NCBI RefSeq assembly: GCF_964355755.1
Contig: NC_092671.1
Location: 4,661,001-4,725,000, forward strand
DNA from: Antedon mediterranea
Taxonomy: Eukaryota > Echinodermata > Crinoidea > Comatulida > Antedonidae
Direction of reading: 5' to 3'
Length of the DNA stretch: 64,000 bases
Shown: in pieces, positions 10,748 through 22,173 of the stretch
Position numbering within the stretch: the first letter of the stretch is position 1
Layout: each line of letters begins with the position of its first letter
The notes under the pieces: generated by a model
The model's database searches: none
The model's input: only the letters and a program-made list of their open reading frames with translations
Told to the model about the DNA's origin: nothing
Translations under genes and position numbers: made by a program

Positions 10748-13327
10748 ACGGACACCCGTCATGGTTTAAAAAAATCTACAGTTCACCGACAAACTGAAAA
10801 TCTATATAATTGCAGACTTTTACAGATCTTGAGAAAGTACCAAATTTACTTTATTGTACTTTGTCTATCGAAATGATGTGTGACAACATTGTAAACAGTG
10901 TTAAGCACAGCACCACACATTCTGTCAATTTTTATTGTAATGTTAATCCGTAGCGTGAAACACACATTTCTAATAAATAATGTCAGCAAACAACAAAGAG
11001 CGGTGCAAAACAGGCATTGGAAAGCAGAGCAGGATGTTGTAATGATTTCACGGGTAACTAATGCACCTCTCTAAACGGTGGTGTTACATGATCAATATTT
11101 TGACGCACACTTCACCAAGCGAGCTGCCTAATTTTGCAGTAACTGCAGATGCCGTATAAACTGCTTCTTTGGAAGACCATGCAAGATTGATATCAAGACA
11201 ACTAGTAAAGAATGCGTGAACAATAAGTCCATCTGACCCTCGAAACATGAAGAAAGTGGAACACAATGCGTTCAATTATCGTCCTTCCGAAATTTAATTA
11301 AAAACGTACTTTATCAATTCTCGGTATAGCCTAATTATTATTTATTGAAAACAGCATTTTGATATTAATTGCTTTTTTTAACTTTAAATTATTCATTATC
11401 TTAGATGGTACAGTTAATAATATCAATGGACAAGTTTCATGTTTTGGAATTGAAAATCGTATGGTAACTGTATAATCTATACATAAATTTACGTAAGGGC
11501 AAAATTCGGTAAATCGCGCGTTACTTCTAGAATGTTTACTCGATGGTATATAAAGTTGGTTCGTATTTTCGGTACTGATTTTAACCACCTGATGTAACCC
11601 TGTTTACTAAGTAAATTGAGTTAGATAATTAGTTATTGATAATTAAAAAAAATTTAGGTTCAAGGATTTGCCCCAAATAGGGGTGTTTTCCGATCGTGGT
11701 ATACACTGTCTAATTGATAAATACCCGCACACAATATTACGAGGATGTTTCGCATTTTCCTATCTCTTCCTACGATAATTGATTTTAATAGCTGAAAACC
11801 GGTTGAACAGTTCGAGTACAGCATCATAATGTTGAAGACAGGCCGATTTTCTTTAAAAAATACTATTTGATAGATTTAATAAACGTTTATACAAAAGGAT
11901 TGCTTGGCGATGAATGGAACATTCCAATCTCTCCCCACATTTGGTATAACACAAGTAGGTAAATGTATGTGCCCTTCGGGGATAAATCAAAAACCTTTGA
12001 CATTAAATACATAAACCATTTTTGTCCCATTTGAAGCACAATTGTTTTTCCTGTGAGTGTCACGGTGGTGGTACTGTTTAAACACATAATTAAACTTTAA
12101 TACTGACAGTTGCTTCTTAATAGTATTTGTTAATAATTACAAAAAAATATAAAAGTCGTAGTGGTGTATCGTTACATGTACTTTACTATTTCAGTCTACT
12201 ATGACAGTGACAGCTTCAATAAAGTATTAAATCGCAAATGTTTAGTGGTTTATTATTTATAAAACATAAAAACAAATATGTCGTTAAGGATACATAATAT
12301 ATTTAAAAATAGTTCCTCTTTGCACCCATCCTCTTACCATCCCTCAACCCTAATGTTACATACAAAACACAAATTGGGTTTGTTTACTCAAGTAATTCCC
12401 AGGGTACTAATTTTAGTTGGCTACATAAATCACCGTGTCTGTTTATTACGTAAATTTGAAATCGCCAGTTTTCGCGCCGCGGCTCTAGCCAGCTATGTCC
12501 CAGGAGGACACATTCATTAATAAGCTGTTTCATAGCGGTAGCTTTAGTATCTAAGGCTGACAGTTTTGTGAATTTGGAAACTCGACTATAATTTATAGGT
12601 AGCTGCTGGACCCAAAAAACGTCTGGGAGAAGAGAGTCTATATGAAAGCCTTTGCTGATAATACAGTATTATTGAGATGTAGACGGAAATCTGTAAAATC
12701 TTGTTTAATAAATAATAACTTCGTTTTTGCTGTCAACCAGGCCGGTATTATAATAAGTCACTGTCAAATAATCATTCGATAATGGTCAAAACTTTATTTT
12801 GGCTCTGTCAACATAAAGGGAAGTATTTACAATGACTTTCTTTTTTATGACTGTCAATCTAGGCCAATGTTATAATAATACGCCGTCAGATATTAAATCA
12901 TTGAAACAGTCCTGGGTCCAATCAATTATCGTCAGAAGGTGAACAATCAGTCTAGGTAGCAGCAGCAGATTATTAGGAACGCCTGCTCCATTAATTAATC
13001 CAGAAAAAGGTTTGTACATTATCTATTTGTTTATTAGCCTTCTCCTAGCACAATTATATTTTCTTTAAAAAAAGGTTTTATAAGTGGTTTCAACATTTAT
13101 GATAGTAATGTTACAGTTCTGTGTCTGGACGCAAGTTCATAGACCTACTAGTTATATTATTCATATTAACTGATACTTACTCTTCATTTACCGTAAAGTT
13201 CAGTTTTAATGAAATATATAATATAAATTGGCTTCGTAACAATTAATTAGTGTTGAAAAGGTTAGTTTTTTGGTGATAGGTGAAAATGGCATGTAACTTC
13301 GTAATCAATTTATTTTTTTTTTGTATA
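10748..13327. other. Long stretch without recognisable feature
   Basis: About 2.6 kb of AT-rich DNA. Open frames at 11084, 11331, 11887 and 12278 show no known domain, no paralogue in the window and no convincing splice context. I see no RNA gene. Confidence 0.4.
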
Positions 13328-13687
13328 AAGGCCCAATTACACTATGACGATAACGACGGACGATATATAAGCATGCATTTCTTTTACATAAACCAAAAGA
13401 AATTAGAAAGGTTTTCGTTCTAGACCTATAGGATAATCATTTATGCTGTCTTTGATAAAAATAATGTTTTTCAAATTCCAATCAAATGACGTCATGATAA
13501 ATAAAAACAATAAAATCGCTGTATTGTCACGATATTATTGGTCTTACTAATCATGACGTCATTTGATTGGACGTGTGAAAATATAATTTTCATCAAAGGA
13601 ATTGTTTATATTTCTTTTGGTTTATGTATTAAAAATGCACATTTGTCTATTTATCGTCGATTGTTATTGTCCTAGTGTATGGGCCTT
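13328..13687. mobile_element. MITE with AAGGCCCAATTACACTATGA ends and paired CRE sites
   Basis: The left end AAGGCCCAATTACACTATGA is mirrored at the right by TCCTAGTGTATGGGCCTT. Inside, inverted blocks include AATCAAATGACGTCATGA (left) and TCATGACGTCATTTGATTGG (right). Each contains the palindromic CREB/ATF site TGACGTCA. A second, end-trimmed copy lies at 20265-20500. It is non-coding. Confidence 0.75.
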
Positions 13688-13904
13688 ATGCTGTAAATGT
13701 TCAATTAATTGATCATTCCGATTTTATTAGTTGGACTCTTGCACAGTTGCTGTGTAATTGTTGTTGTGTAATATCATTTCGAACCATATTAAAATCATAA
13801 AGAGATTCATATTCCTTAACATGTGGCTGTGCATGGAAGTCTGGTCTACACAAACTCGGGCCCGGGCCTGAAAGTGTTGGTGAATTCATAATTATACTTA
13901 ATAT

Positions 13905-13906
13905 TA

Positions 13907-13962
<56 letters not shown>
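13905..13962. repeat. (TA)n microsatellite
   Basis: About 58 bp of uninterrupted or near-uninterrupted TA dinucleotides. The frame across it reading YIYIYI is an artefact. Confidence 0.95.
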
Positions 13963-13964
<2 letters not shown>

Positions 13965-14250
13965 TATTATTATACAATTGAAAGCAAAACCCGTTGAATC
14001 TCAAATCATTAGGACTAGAAATTTGGCTTATCAATCAAATAAATACTTTCGTTCAAAATGAAACTCCAACCTCTCTAATCAAAAGATTGAACTCGAAAAC
14101 GGACCGTTTTTTTGAATTGGGTATGTTGAAACATTTCAATATTCATTTAAAAAAGTACATTAATTATGGTATTGATCAGTGGCTATAGAGGCGTAAAAAC
14201 CCTCGGTCAATATCATGTAAAATGCACTGTGGAAGGGTCATTATTAAGAC

Positions 14251-14752
14251 TGCAAAATTGGGCTTATCAACAAATAAATACTTTCGTTCAAAATGTAAAA
14301 TCAAGGCTGAAAAATTGGGCTTATCAACAACAAAATATTTTATTATTAGACGCGATAACATCAAGGATAATCAGTATAATTATTAATATAGCCACTGTTA
14401 ATAGTTTTATTCTACATGCTAAAGTAAATAAAAATCCACTAGAAAACAAGCAAGTCTGAATGTTATGCTTATTAGCCATTCTATGTTTGTTACTGTAGGC
14501 CTGCAAAATTGGGCTTATCAACAAATAAATACTTTCGTTCAAAATGTAAAATCAAGGCTGAAAAATTGGGCTTATCAACAACAAAATATTTTATTATTAG
14601 ACGCGATAACATCAAGGATAATCAGTATAATTATTAATATAGCCACTGTTAATAGTTTTATTCTACATGCTAAAGTAAATAAAAATCCACTAGAAAACAA
14701 GCAAGTCTGAATGTTATGCTTATTAGCCATTCTATGTTTGTTACTGTAGGCC
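14251..14752. repeat. 251-bp tandem duplication, two apparently identical copies
   Basis: The block beginning TGCAAAATTGGGCTTATC and ending TTACTGTAGGCC occurs at 14251-14501 and again at 14502-14752 with no difference that I can see. It includes two of the smaller 'TTGGGCTTATCAACAAATAA' units that are amplified at 15145-15420. The identical peptides predicted from both copies are not evidence of coding. Confidence 0.9.
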
Positions 14753-15144
14753 TATGATTGTTTGCAATGTCCACATATTATTTCCGTGGGCATATCCATA
14801 GTGTATCACTCACAAAAAAGACGTGTGAGGTTCTTTCTTTAGATTTTGAAGAATGATTTGTGTTACTGGTTCACACAAGAGTCAAATGCTCAAGATATCA
14901 GCTAACGCCATGGGACCCTTGGCTTATCAATGAATAATAAATACAGTACTACTTTCGTTCAATTGAAATCGGAATCTGACCGTTTCATTAAATTGGGTGT
15001 GATTAGGCCTAAACATATAATAATTTATTAAAAAGGTACAATAAAAACAAATGCATCAGAGGCGTAAAGAACCCACGGTCAATATCATGTAAAATGTATA
15101 TGGTATAAGCACTGTGGAAGGGGTCATTATTATTAAACTGGAAA

Positions 15145-15420
15145 ATTCGGCTTATCAACAAATAAATACTTTCATTTAAAATGTAAAATAAGAATGCAAA
15201 ATTGGGCTTATCAACAAATAAATACTTTCGTTCAAAATGTAAAATAAGACTGCACAATTGGGCTTATCAACAAATAAAATACTTTTTTTTCAAAATGTAA
15301 AATTAAGACTGGAAAATTGGGCTTATAAACAAATAAATATTTTTTTTCAAAATGTAAAATTAAGACTGGAAAATTGGGCTTATAAACAAATAAATACTTC
15401 CGTTCAAAATGTAAGAAAAC
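15145..15420. repeat. Tandem repeat of about 55 bp, five units
   Basis: Units read approximately TTGGGCTTATCAACAAATAA then ATACTTTCGTTCAAAATGTA then AAATAAGACTGCAAA. Single units also occur at about 14020, 14255 and 14310, so the family has spread locally by duplication. Confidence 0.85.
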
Positions 15421-15441
15421 ATTTTTTAAATATAATCCTTA

Positions 15442-15591
15442 AGCTCTGTCTATACTATCAAACTAAATATGATGTGCCCATATTATATAGACATGACGAT
15501 GTCATAACACTACGATATTCGGGCATATCACTACCATATTTGGGCACATCACACTTTTTTTGTTAAACTAGTTGGGACAGTGTAGACAGAG
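15442..15591. mobile_element. MITE family 'CTCTGTCTACACTATCAAAC', full copy
   Basis: Ends AGCTCTGTCTATACTATCAA and GACAGTGTAGACAGAG form terminal inverted repeats. The interior has GATGTGCCCATAT, GATGTCAT and ATGGGCACATCACA-type words. Five more copies lie at 38361, 51846, 56323, 60405 and 63344. No coding capacity. Confidence 0.85.
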
Positions 15592-16477
15592 AACTATGTG
15601 ATCGAAACATAAGTCGGAATTGGACTGACGCGATTGATTTAATTGGGTATTTTTATTAATGTAATGATTCATTAAAAACTATAATACCGATACGCGTTTG
15701 GTATTGATCAATGGTGCAAAAAACCCTGAGAAATAATGTTATAACGCGATTTGGTGATAGCTTAGCAATAATACAACCCATATACTATTATTATAAATAC
15801 CTATTACAAATCCATTCATATAACTTTTCATCGCGAACCGAAAATGTATAAATGTTATTCTACAGACAGTAATTATATATTCAAAAGCCATATTATTATT
15901 ATTATCAATACCTAAATGCGATAGTAATAACCACATACATTATTCCCAATACAAGTTTGTGCGTTTAATTCTAGAAAGAAACGACTGTGCTGACAGGCCA
16001 ATGACATAAATCACAATTAGTAAAGTCCCAATTGTTCACTTGCGTTTTGATTGGCCGACCTATTATATTAGATTAATGAAGACTGTTCTTACAACTGTCC
16101 AGTCAAAAAGTTACGCGGCGTTTTTTGTAAGAAATATTTCTTGTTTACACTGAAATTACTGTGTATTCGAGAACCATCTGAGGGTACGACCTAGATGGTA
16201 CACGAGCGACACGAGCGTACCATCTAGTTTTGATAATTTTAGTATTAAACTTTTATGCGGAGCAGCAGACAATACACGCGATCGAAATGAAAATCCAGCT
16301 ATTTATATTGGAAAATAATAGCTTACATTGTTTTCTTTGCGATTCACGCGAATACATTCATCCGGTGAATTTACACATTTACTTAATTTCTGGTTCTTCA
16401 AACATGATTTGCTTAATGGATGTTTAATTAAATAATAACTGATTACAACTATTGTTTTAGCTTATAAATAATCGTTA
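15592..16477. other. No gene recognised
   Basis: AT-rich sequence between a MITE and the GPCR cluster. A short direct/inverted motif (tacgacctagatggtacacgagcg, 16183-16230) is the only local structure that I noticed. Confidence 0.4.
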
Positions 16478-16640
16478 CATTTTCTTCCGGATCCTGCAGA
16501 AAAAGACGTCAACAAATTCTTGTTTAAAACGTTCATTTATCACATTGTATAATAAAGGATTTAAAGATGAATTTATATAAATTCCTAAACGAAGATACAT
16601 CCGATCCAATGATATTATAATAATATTCTTAACAATAACC
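16478..16640 (-). pseudogene. GPCR fragment, TM7 and C-tail only
   Basis: The minus strand translates to YLRLGIYINSSLNPLLYNV followed by INERFKQEFVDVFFCR, which aligns with the TM7 (NPLIY) and helix-8 region of the intact receptor at 18334-19416. No TM1-TM6 precedes it, so this is a truncated relic of the same family. Confidence 0.75.
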
Positions 16641-16784
16641 ACAATGTCACTTACTACGGTATCCCTGCTACTAAATCATGCTACGGTTAGTATGATCTAT
16701 GTGATGCATAATTAATTACTTAATAATAATCATTTCATTCAAAATTGTAAATGTTTTTTAAAGAATCTAGATTTGATGTTAGGC

Positions 16785-16976
16785 TTAAAGATATATTGTC
16801 TCCCTAAACATTTTTATTTTTCAAATTTGTTGTTGAATATGCCATGAAATAATTATTTATTTTGGTTTTTCTTTACAGAAGTGAATAACTTTATTAAAAC
16901 TGCAAAATGGCCTAATTTAAAGTCTGATTTTATTAATCTTCATTTTTCATGTTTTTGGGGAACAATATATCTTTAA
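16785..16976. mobile_element. MITE family 'TTAAAGATGTATTGTCCCCC', short copy
   Basis: Left end TTAAAGATATATTGTCTCCC and right end GGGGAACAATATATCTTTAA are inverted copies. Longer relatives occur at 43773-44124 and 50264-50799, sharing interior words such as AAAATCAGATTTT and the AAGTTATTCACTTCTGTA type (inverted between copies). Non-coding. Confidence 0.8.
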
Positions 16977-17049
16977 GAATAATTTAACATTAGAAAATAA
17001 ATGTTATTCTTAACGTAGCAACATGTTAGTACCTATACTATTCCATAGT

Positions 17050-17640
17050 TAAATACATCATATAACAACAACATAACATCAACAAATGCTCGTCTTAAAC
17101 GTTCATTTACTACAGTATAATATATCAAAGGATTTATTTACAGAAGAATTCAAATATACTCCCAAACGACGACATGCAAAAGCAAAACAAAGTCTGATGC
17201 AACAATCTTTAAGAAATACAGTACATCGAACACTTTAAATGGCGTCATGCAGAAAAAATCAACCGTCACTGTTAAAAAAGCAGTCCAGAATATTTTCCAC
17301 TCAGATTTAGAACAACTTGAGTCAGTCTAGCAAGAATTTGGCACGGTATATCTGGATTTTCTTAAAGAATAGAGCATAAGTAAATACAAAATTAAAATAA
17401 TTGTAATTAACACCATAGTGATAGTAAGGTTCAGCATCCACAAAACTTCATATAGTTTATAATAGTCTTGTTTAAAACGACATAGTTGCACGGGTTGAGA
17501 TACCTCTATACATATCAGGCCAAGGGATATGATCAGTGATAATTGTTTGTAAATAGAAAAATGTGCCATATTGACCGACAAACTGAAAATTCATAGAATT
17601 GCACATACTTTTACGCAAGTCTACTTATTTTGAACTGATG
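17050..17640 (-). pseudogene. Decayed GPCR pseudogene (TM4/5 to C-tail)
   Basis: From right to left on the minus strand I can read a TM5 segment (DYYKLYEVLWMLNLTITMVL), an intracellular-loop/TM6 segment (SKSEWKIFWTAFLTVTV) and a TM7 region (YLNSSVN then a shifted LIYYTVVNER). These parallel the intact neighbour. The segments are in different frames and the 5' half is missing beyond about 17640. A non-functional relic. Confidence 0.8.
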
Positions 17641-17849
17641 CAAACGTCGGTATAACATTCGACGTTAATGTTAAAGTATCTAAATTGAAATGACTATCAA
17701 AGTGCGTTATTGTTATTCTTTAAAATTCAATACATTCAAAGAGAACGATATCGAACGGTAAAGTAGGGACGCCGGAAACAATAGTCCAACAATCGGTGCA
17801 GGATCTAAAGATATACATTCTCTTCTTGAATAAGGAATTAAACCTGGAG

Positions 17850-17945
17850 GTTCACTGTAGGCCTGCACATGTGGCTCATATGCACTTTAAAGAACCCAGT
17901 GCATCTTCTGGGGGTTAATTACCCCAATGTACTTGTAAATATCGG
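17850..17945 (+). mobile_element. SINE body fragment
   Basis: ATATGCACTTTAAAGAACCC and GGGGGTTAATTACCCCAATG match the body of the tRNA-derived SINE at 6610-6912, in the opposite orientation. The tRNA-like head is absent. Confidence 0.6.
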
Positions 17946-18333
17946 CACCTCGTTGTGGTCAAACAAATGAACGCCGCTGTATGGAACTTGGCAGTTTATT
18001 TCCACTCATTTATATTAAGTAATACACTTACAATCCGGATGAATGTCTCTTCTTACAGAAATCCCTGTTCGTCTGTGCTGCATCGATCGGTGACAGTGGT
18101 AGCCATAGAGCTCAAAGTTCATCTGCCAAATGTTTATCTGGTATTGCGTTGTACGGTACCAACATCAGCAACGTTTGTTTTAAGATGATGTGTATATATT
18201 TCTGCCAAATCCGGATGTAGTCAAGCAAAGTATATATTTCCATAATAATTATTACCAACACAGAATACATGAAAGAATCAGAGAAAGTTATCGCCACAAT
18301 GCAATAAATCTCATATAACTTACAACTTAACAC

Positions 18334-19416
18334 TCAATGGGGAAACATATCATTTATTTTCCTGCGAATTCTGGTATAGAAAACGACAAAAAATGCTTGC
18401 CTAAATTTCTCATTTACTACATTATAAATCAAGGGATTTATAGATGAGTTTAAATATAATTTCAGTGGACAAGTAACTATAAACATTACCCAAATTTTCT
18501 CTATTTCAATAATATAAAGGTAGTATAATGTTCCAAAAATATAAAACGGTAGCATGAGAAGAACATAAACCGTGACTGTCACAAAAACTGTCCAGAATAT
18601 TTTCATCTCAGATTTAGAGCGTGGGTCGGTCTCGCTTGAAATTAGCATCATTTTTCGGGAATTTCTTACAGAATAGAACATAAGTGAATTTAAAATTAGC
18701 ATTGTTACAATTGCAATCATAGTGAAAGCAACGTTTAGTGTCCACATAATTTCATATAGTTTATAATAATTTGGATTAATAACACATATAGTTATACGTT
18801 TTGATATACCTCTATACATATCTGGCCAAGGAAAAATGGCGGATACACGTATGGAATAAGAAAATATTATTATATCCACCAACAAACTGGAAATCCATAT
18901 AATTGCGCAGACTTTCACAGCTCTTGAGAGAGTACCAAATCCACTTGCTTGAAACTGAAAAGGTCTACAAACTGCCATATAACGTTCAACAGAAAGCGAA
19001 CACAGCGTTAATATGGCTACATGAGTGGCATTAACGCTAAAATAAGACCAAAATTCACATGTCCAGTTCTTTTCTACTTCTTCAACATAAATACAAGCTG
19101 CATCATAATAATATAGGTTCCAACTATTGTGCCATACAGCATATGGTGCCGTAGTAAGAAGCAACGCATCAGCTAATGCCAAGTTAGCTAGATACACGTA
19201 GACTGAGGTGTGTAATTTACTCACTATAACGATAAACGTCATTATGTTACTGACAATGCCAAAAGCAACAAGAACAGAAACAATAATACCTACAATCTTT
19301 TGCCAGTCACTAGAGAGGAACATATCAATAAACGTATCATAGAAACTCTTATCCAATATTAGGTCTAAAAGCCTATGTTCCGATGAATTATAGGATAAGA
19401 CACATGAAAAATTCAT
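18334..19416 (-). CDS. Rhodopsin-family (class A) peptide-type GPCR, intact and intronless
   Basis: A 360-residue plasma-membrane receptor predicted to couple an extracellular, probably peptide, ligand to G proteins. Visible landmarks: N-glycosylation sites at N2 and N10; TM1 about 40-65 with N57 (1.50); TM2 with LALAD, D83 (2.50); C120 before TM3 and C211 in loop 2, the usual disulfide pair; ERY at 144-146 ending TM3; W174 (4.50); P290 (6.50); NPLIY at 327-331; a basic, helix-8-like tail. The TM6 CWxP motif is reduced to LMLP and TM5 lacks the usual proline. The ATG at 19416 starts a frame of normal family length, and TATATA lies about 35 bp upstream. Similar broken copies sit on both sides in the same orientation. 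The ligand cannot be told from sequence; neuromedin/TRH-like peptide receptors are a reasonable comparison only. Confidence 0.9.
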   Translation of the reverse strand: MNFSCVLSYNSSEHRLLDLILDKSFYDTFIDMFLSSDWQKIVGIIVSVLVAFGIVSNIMTFIVIVSKLHTSVYVYLANLALADALLLTTAPYAVWHNSWNLYYYDAACIYVEEVEKNWTCEFWSYFSVNATHVAILTLCSLSVERYMAVCRPFQFQASGFGTLSRAVKVCAIIWISSLLVDIIIFSYSIRVSAIFPWPDMYRGISKRITICVINPNYYKLYEIMWTLNVAFTMIAIVTMLILNSLMFYSVRNSRKMMLISSETDPRSKSEMKIFWTVFVTVTVYVLLMLPFYIFGTLYYLYIIEIEKIWVMFIVTCPLKLYLNSSINPLIYNVVNEKFRQAFFVVFYTRIRRKINDMFPH

Positions 19417-19705
19417 ACTGCGCCTCGCAATTATAAGAAGTATGCCTATATATGCGATGACTGTATTCTTGCTTTAAAAAATAAGATGTCTTAGTTTCCT
19501 TTTCTTTCGTGGTGATTCGCAAAACTAATGGTGTGTTCAAATAAACTGTGCTATTATACCAATTTCATCTGGCAGACAATTTGTCTATTAAAAAGCGGGC
19601 GTGACCATTTGCGAAAAAAAATTATTCAAAGACGTAATTTACAACCATTTTATCTTGTAAACAGCGTACTAACGCCTACCACACACCAGAACGATAACGA
19701 TCGAG

Positions 19706-20245
19706 ATCTACTATAAATACGGTAATTATAATATTTATATAGAAGCTAATACCATATTATTTTAGAGGGTGCTAATATTTTACTAAAACTTTAGGAAGTT
19801 TGTAATAGCCTTGTTTAAAGATATAGTTGCAAGATTTGAGATATACCTATAAATATCAGGCCAGAAAGAAGACGGATGCTCGTTCGTAAATTACAAAATA
19901 TACCGTATTACCCAGACACAGACTTTAACGGATCTTCAGAAAGTTCAAGATCTACTTGTTTTTAACTGGTAAGTTCTAAAAACTGCCATATAACGTTCAA
20001 TTGACATTTTTCTATTTTTGAAAACACAAGAAGATTTGATGCACGTTTTAACGAATCAAAATTCAGTGAAACCAGTTCATACCCGGATTCTAGAATTGGT
20101 ATTCTTGTAACCTAAACTCTTCTTAAAGCCTACGCCTCCTACACTGTGAGCCTACTAGTAGAGGCAGAGGAGTCCTTCTAGCCTAGGCCTACATCAGGAA
20201 ATTGTTATGTATAATGTATGATGTTGGCCTAGAATTGGTAAGTAA
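19706..20245 (-). pseudogene. Local duplication copy 1, containing a GPCR relic
   Basis: The region around 19790-20000 is a degenerate minus-strand match to the TM3-TM5 part of the neighbouring receptors, for example TTGCAAGATTTGAGATA, AATATCAGGCCAG, ATGCTCGTTCGTAAATTAC and AAAAACTGCCATATAACGTTCAA. The whole block recurs at 20537-21302 and preserves the uninterrupted (empty) sites for two insertions found in that second copy: TACCCGGAT at 20080-20088 and GTATAAT near 20215-20221. Confidence 0.75.
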
Positions 20246-20264
20246 AATAACGGTACATTTGTTT

Positions 20265-20500
20265 CTTACACAAAACAAAAGAAATTTGAGAAATTTTCTT
20301 CTTCGAACTATAGGATTTATGCGGTCATTGATAAAACTAATATTTGTTAAAAAAATCAAATGACGTCATGATCATAAAATCGTTTTTATCGTTACGATAA
20401 TAATGCTCTAATTGTGACGTCATTTGATTAGACGAGTGACAATATTATTTTCATCAAAAGCAGCATAATGATTATCCTATGAACAATTTAATTACCTTCC
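20265..20500. mobile_element. Trimmed copy of the CRE-bearing MITE
   Basis: It shares ACAAAACAAAAGAAATT, ATCAAATGACGTCATGATC and GTGACGTCATTTGATTAGAC with the element at 13328-13687 and keeps the internal inverted layout, but the outermost GGCCCAATTACACTATGA ends are gone. It lies between the two copies of the local duplication. Confidence 0.7.
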
Positions 20501-20927
20501 TTCCGAATTATAATTTAAGATTAGTACATTTAATCAAGAACTACTATAAATAATGATTATATTTATATAGAAGCTAATGTTAACCATATTATTTTAGAGG
20601 CTGCTAATATTTTACTAAAACTTTACGCAGTTTGTAATAGCCTTGTTTAAAGACATAGTTGCAAGATTTGAGATACATCTATAGATATCAGGTCAGGAAG
20701 AAGACGGATGCTCGTTCGTAAATTACAAAATATACCGTATTACCTAGACACAGACTTTAACGGATCTTGAGAAAGTTCAAAATCTACTTGTTTTTAAAAA
20801 ACTGGTAAGTTCTAAAAACTGCCATATAACGTTCAATTGACATTTTTCTATTTTTGAAAACATTTAAAGCACGTTTTAACGATTTCAAGATTCTGTCAAA
20901 CCAGTTTATATTTTTAAGTACCCGGAT

Positions 20928-21104
20928 GCATTATTTTTTCCTATCTAATTAAGCCAGAAATCATGAATAATTCATTACCTTAATTATTTAATCTCTATGC
21001 ATGTTTATATAGCGCCCTCTATAATGTTCCATATTATGTCATAATTATTCTAATGAATTATTCATGATTCCTGGCTTAAGGATAGGAAAAAATAAAAATA
21101 ATGC
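20928..21104. mobile_element. 177-bp MITE with 9-bp TACCCGGAT duplication
   Basis: Terminal inverted repeats of about 50 bp start GCATTATTTTT and continue TTTTCCTATC...TTAAGCCAG.AATCATGAAT. TACCCGGAT flanks both sides (20919-20927, 21105-21113), and the paralogous block at 20080-20088 has a single copy. A 9-bp duplication suggests a Mutator-like or hAT-like (8-bp) donor. Non-coding. Confidence 0.85.
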
Positions 21105-21233
21105 TACCCGGATTCTAGAATTGCTATTCTTGTAACCTAAACTCTTCTTAAAGCCTACGCTTCCTACACTGTGAGCCTACTAGTAGAGGCAGGATAGTCC
21201 TTCTAGCCTAGGCCTACATCAGGAAATTGTTAT

Positions 21234-21272
21234 GTATAATCATGGAGTAAAGTCTTTACTCCATGGTATAAT
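21234..21272. mobile_element. Micro-palindrome insertion, copy 1 (25 bp, 7-bp TSD)
   Basis: The insert is CATGGAGTAAAG, a single T, and CTTTACTCCATG (21241-21265), flanked by GTATAAT on both sides (21234-21240 and 21266-21272). The paralogous block near 20215-20221 has one GTATAAT and no insert. Same termini as the copies at 28781 and 30328. Confidence 0.85.
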
Positions 21273-21302
21273 GTATGATGTTGGCCTAGAATTGGTAGGT
21301 AC

Positions 21303-22173
21303 CTCTCTCAAATAGTTTGTTTAACAAGTTTCAATGTGTATCTTCTTCAAACTGTTTCAATTGTTTGCGTTACTACGACGATGTCGATGAAAAGAGACCC
21401 AAAACGTTCAACGCTAGTAATAAAAATGTTCGCGCTATCGTTATCATTTCAAATTGACCGTTTTCAAATGATCGTCGTTGAACTAGCTTCGAATAACATC
21501 TACTGGAAAACAGGCTTTAAGGAGGAACATATTAATGAAAGCACCATATAGTCCCATCAATTGGGTTCAAAAATTCTTCAATCTCATTGGTGCAAATGAG
21601 GCTGAAGGCCACCTGCTGGGTTATTAATTGGATTACCCTCATAAAATAACTGGCTATCGGCAGCAATAATTGTCCAGAAAAAATCATCATCCGGACATAA
21701 TTGAGCGTTCAAAACCAAATTATGGCGAGATCATATAGATAATCTAGTTAAATTAACTAGCCATAGTTCGATGTGAACGCCACTATTGGATGTTGAATTT
21801 CCGTGTTCAGATATATCAGAGGCTGCCTTGGTCAGTGACATATTTCCTGTTTTACAATTTAAATATATGTACTTGAAAACAATAAAAGTACGGCAACGGC
21901 AAGTATTGGCAACAACAAATGTGATACCACGTGGTAGTCAGCGGTTACACTTTAAAAAATGTCAATTCTTTAATTAAACATAAACTTTAAGTTCAAATAC
22001 TTTATACCAAATAAAGCTAGGACCTACTTTATCTCAAAGCGAGGTGTTAAGAAGAAACTTCAGCAACAAAAGTTATGGCGATGATGATGAATAATGTATT
22101 CTTCTATGGATGTGAATTCCCGAAAAAAAAAGCGAGAAATAATTGTGAGTAATTTTTTGATAGACAAATGGTG
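21303..22173. other. No gene recognised
   Basis: Open frames at 21336 and 21786 have no recognisable domain. The stretch is the 3' side of the GPCR pseudogene on the minus strand and may include its untranslated or intergenic sequence. Confidence 0.4.

Larger units (their letters stand above)
20537..21302 (-). pseudogene. Local duplication copy 2, GPCR relic plus two insertions
   Basis: Same GPCR relic and flanking sequence as 19706-20245, at roughly 93-95% identity by eye. It differs by a 177-bp MITE (20928-21104) and a 25-bp palindrome (21241-21265), each with a target-site duplication absent from copy 1. The insertions therefore post-date the duplication. Confidence 0.75.

Noticed and set aside
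14166-14710. Two open frames with identical C-termini
   Set aside because: Their identity comes from the 251-bp tandem duplication; no domain or splice support.
18112-18333. Possible extra GPCR fragment (KLYEI... after the intact receptor stop)
   Set aside because: Only five or six residues resemble TM5 of the family; not enough to support a relic.
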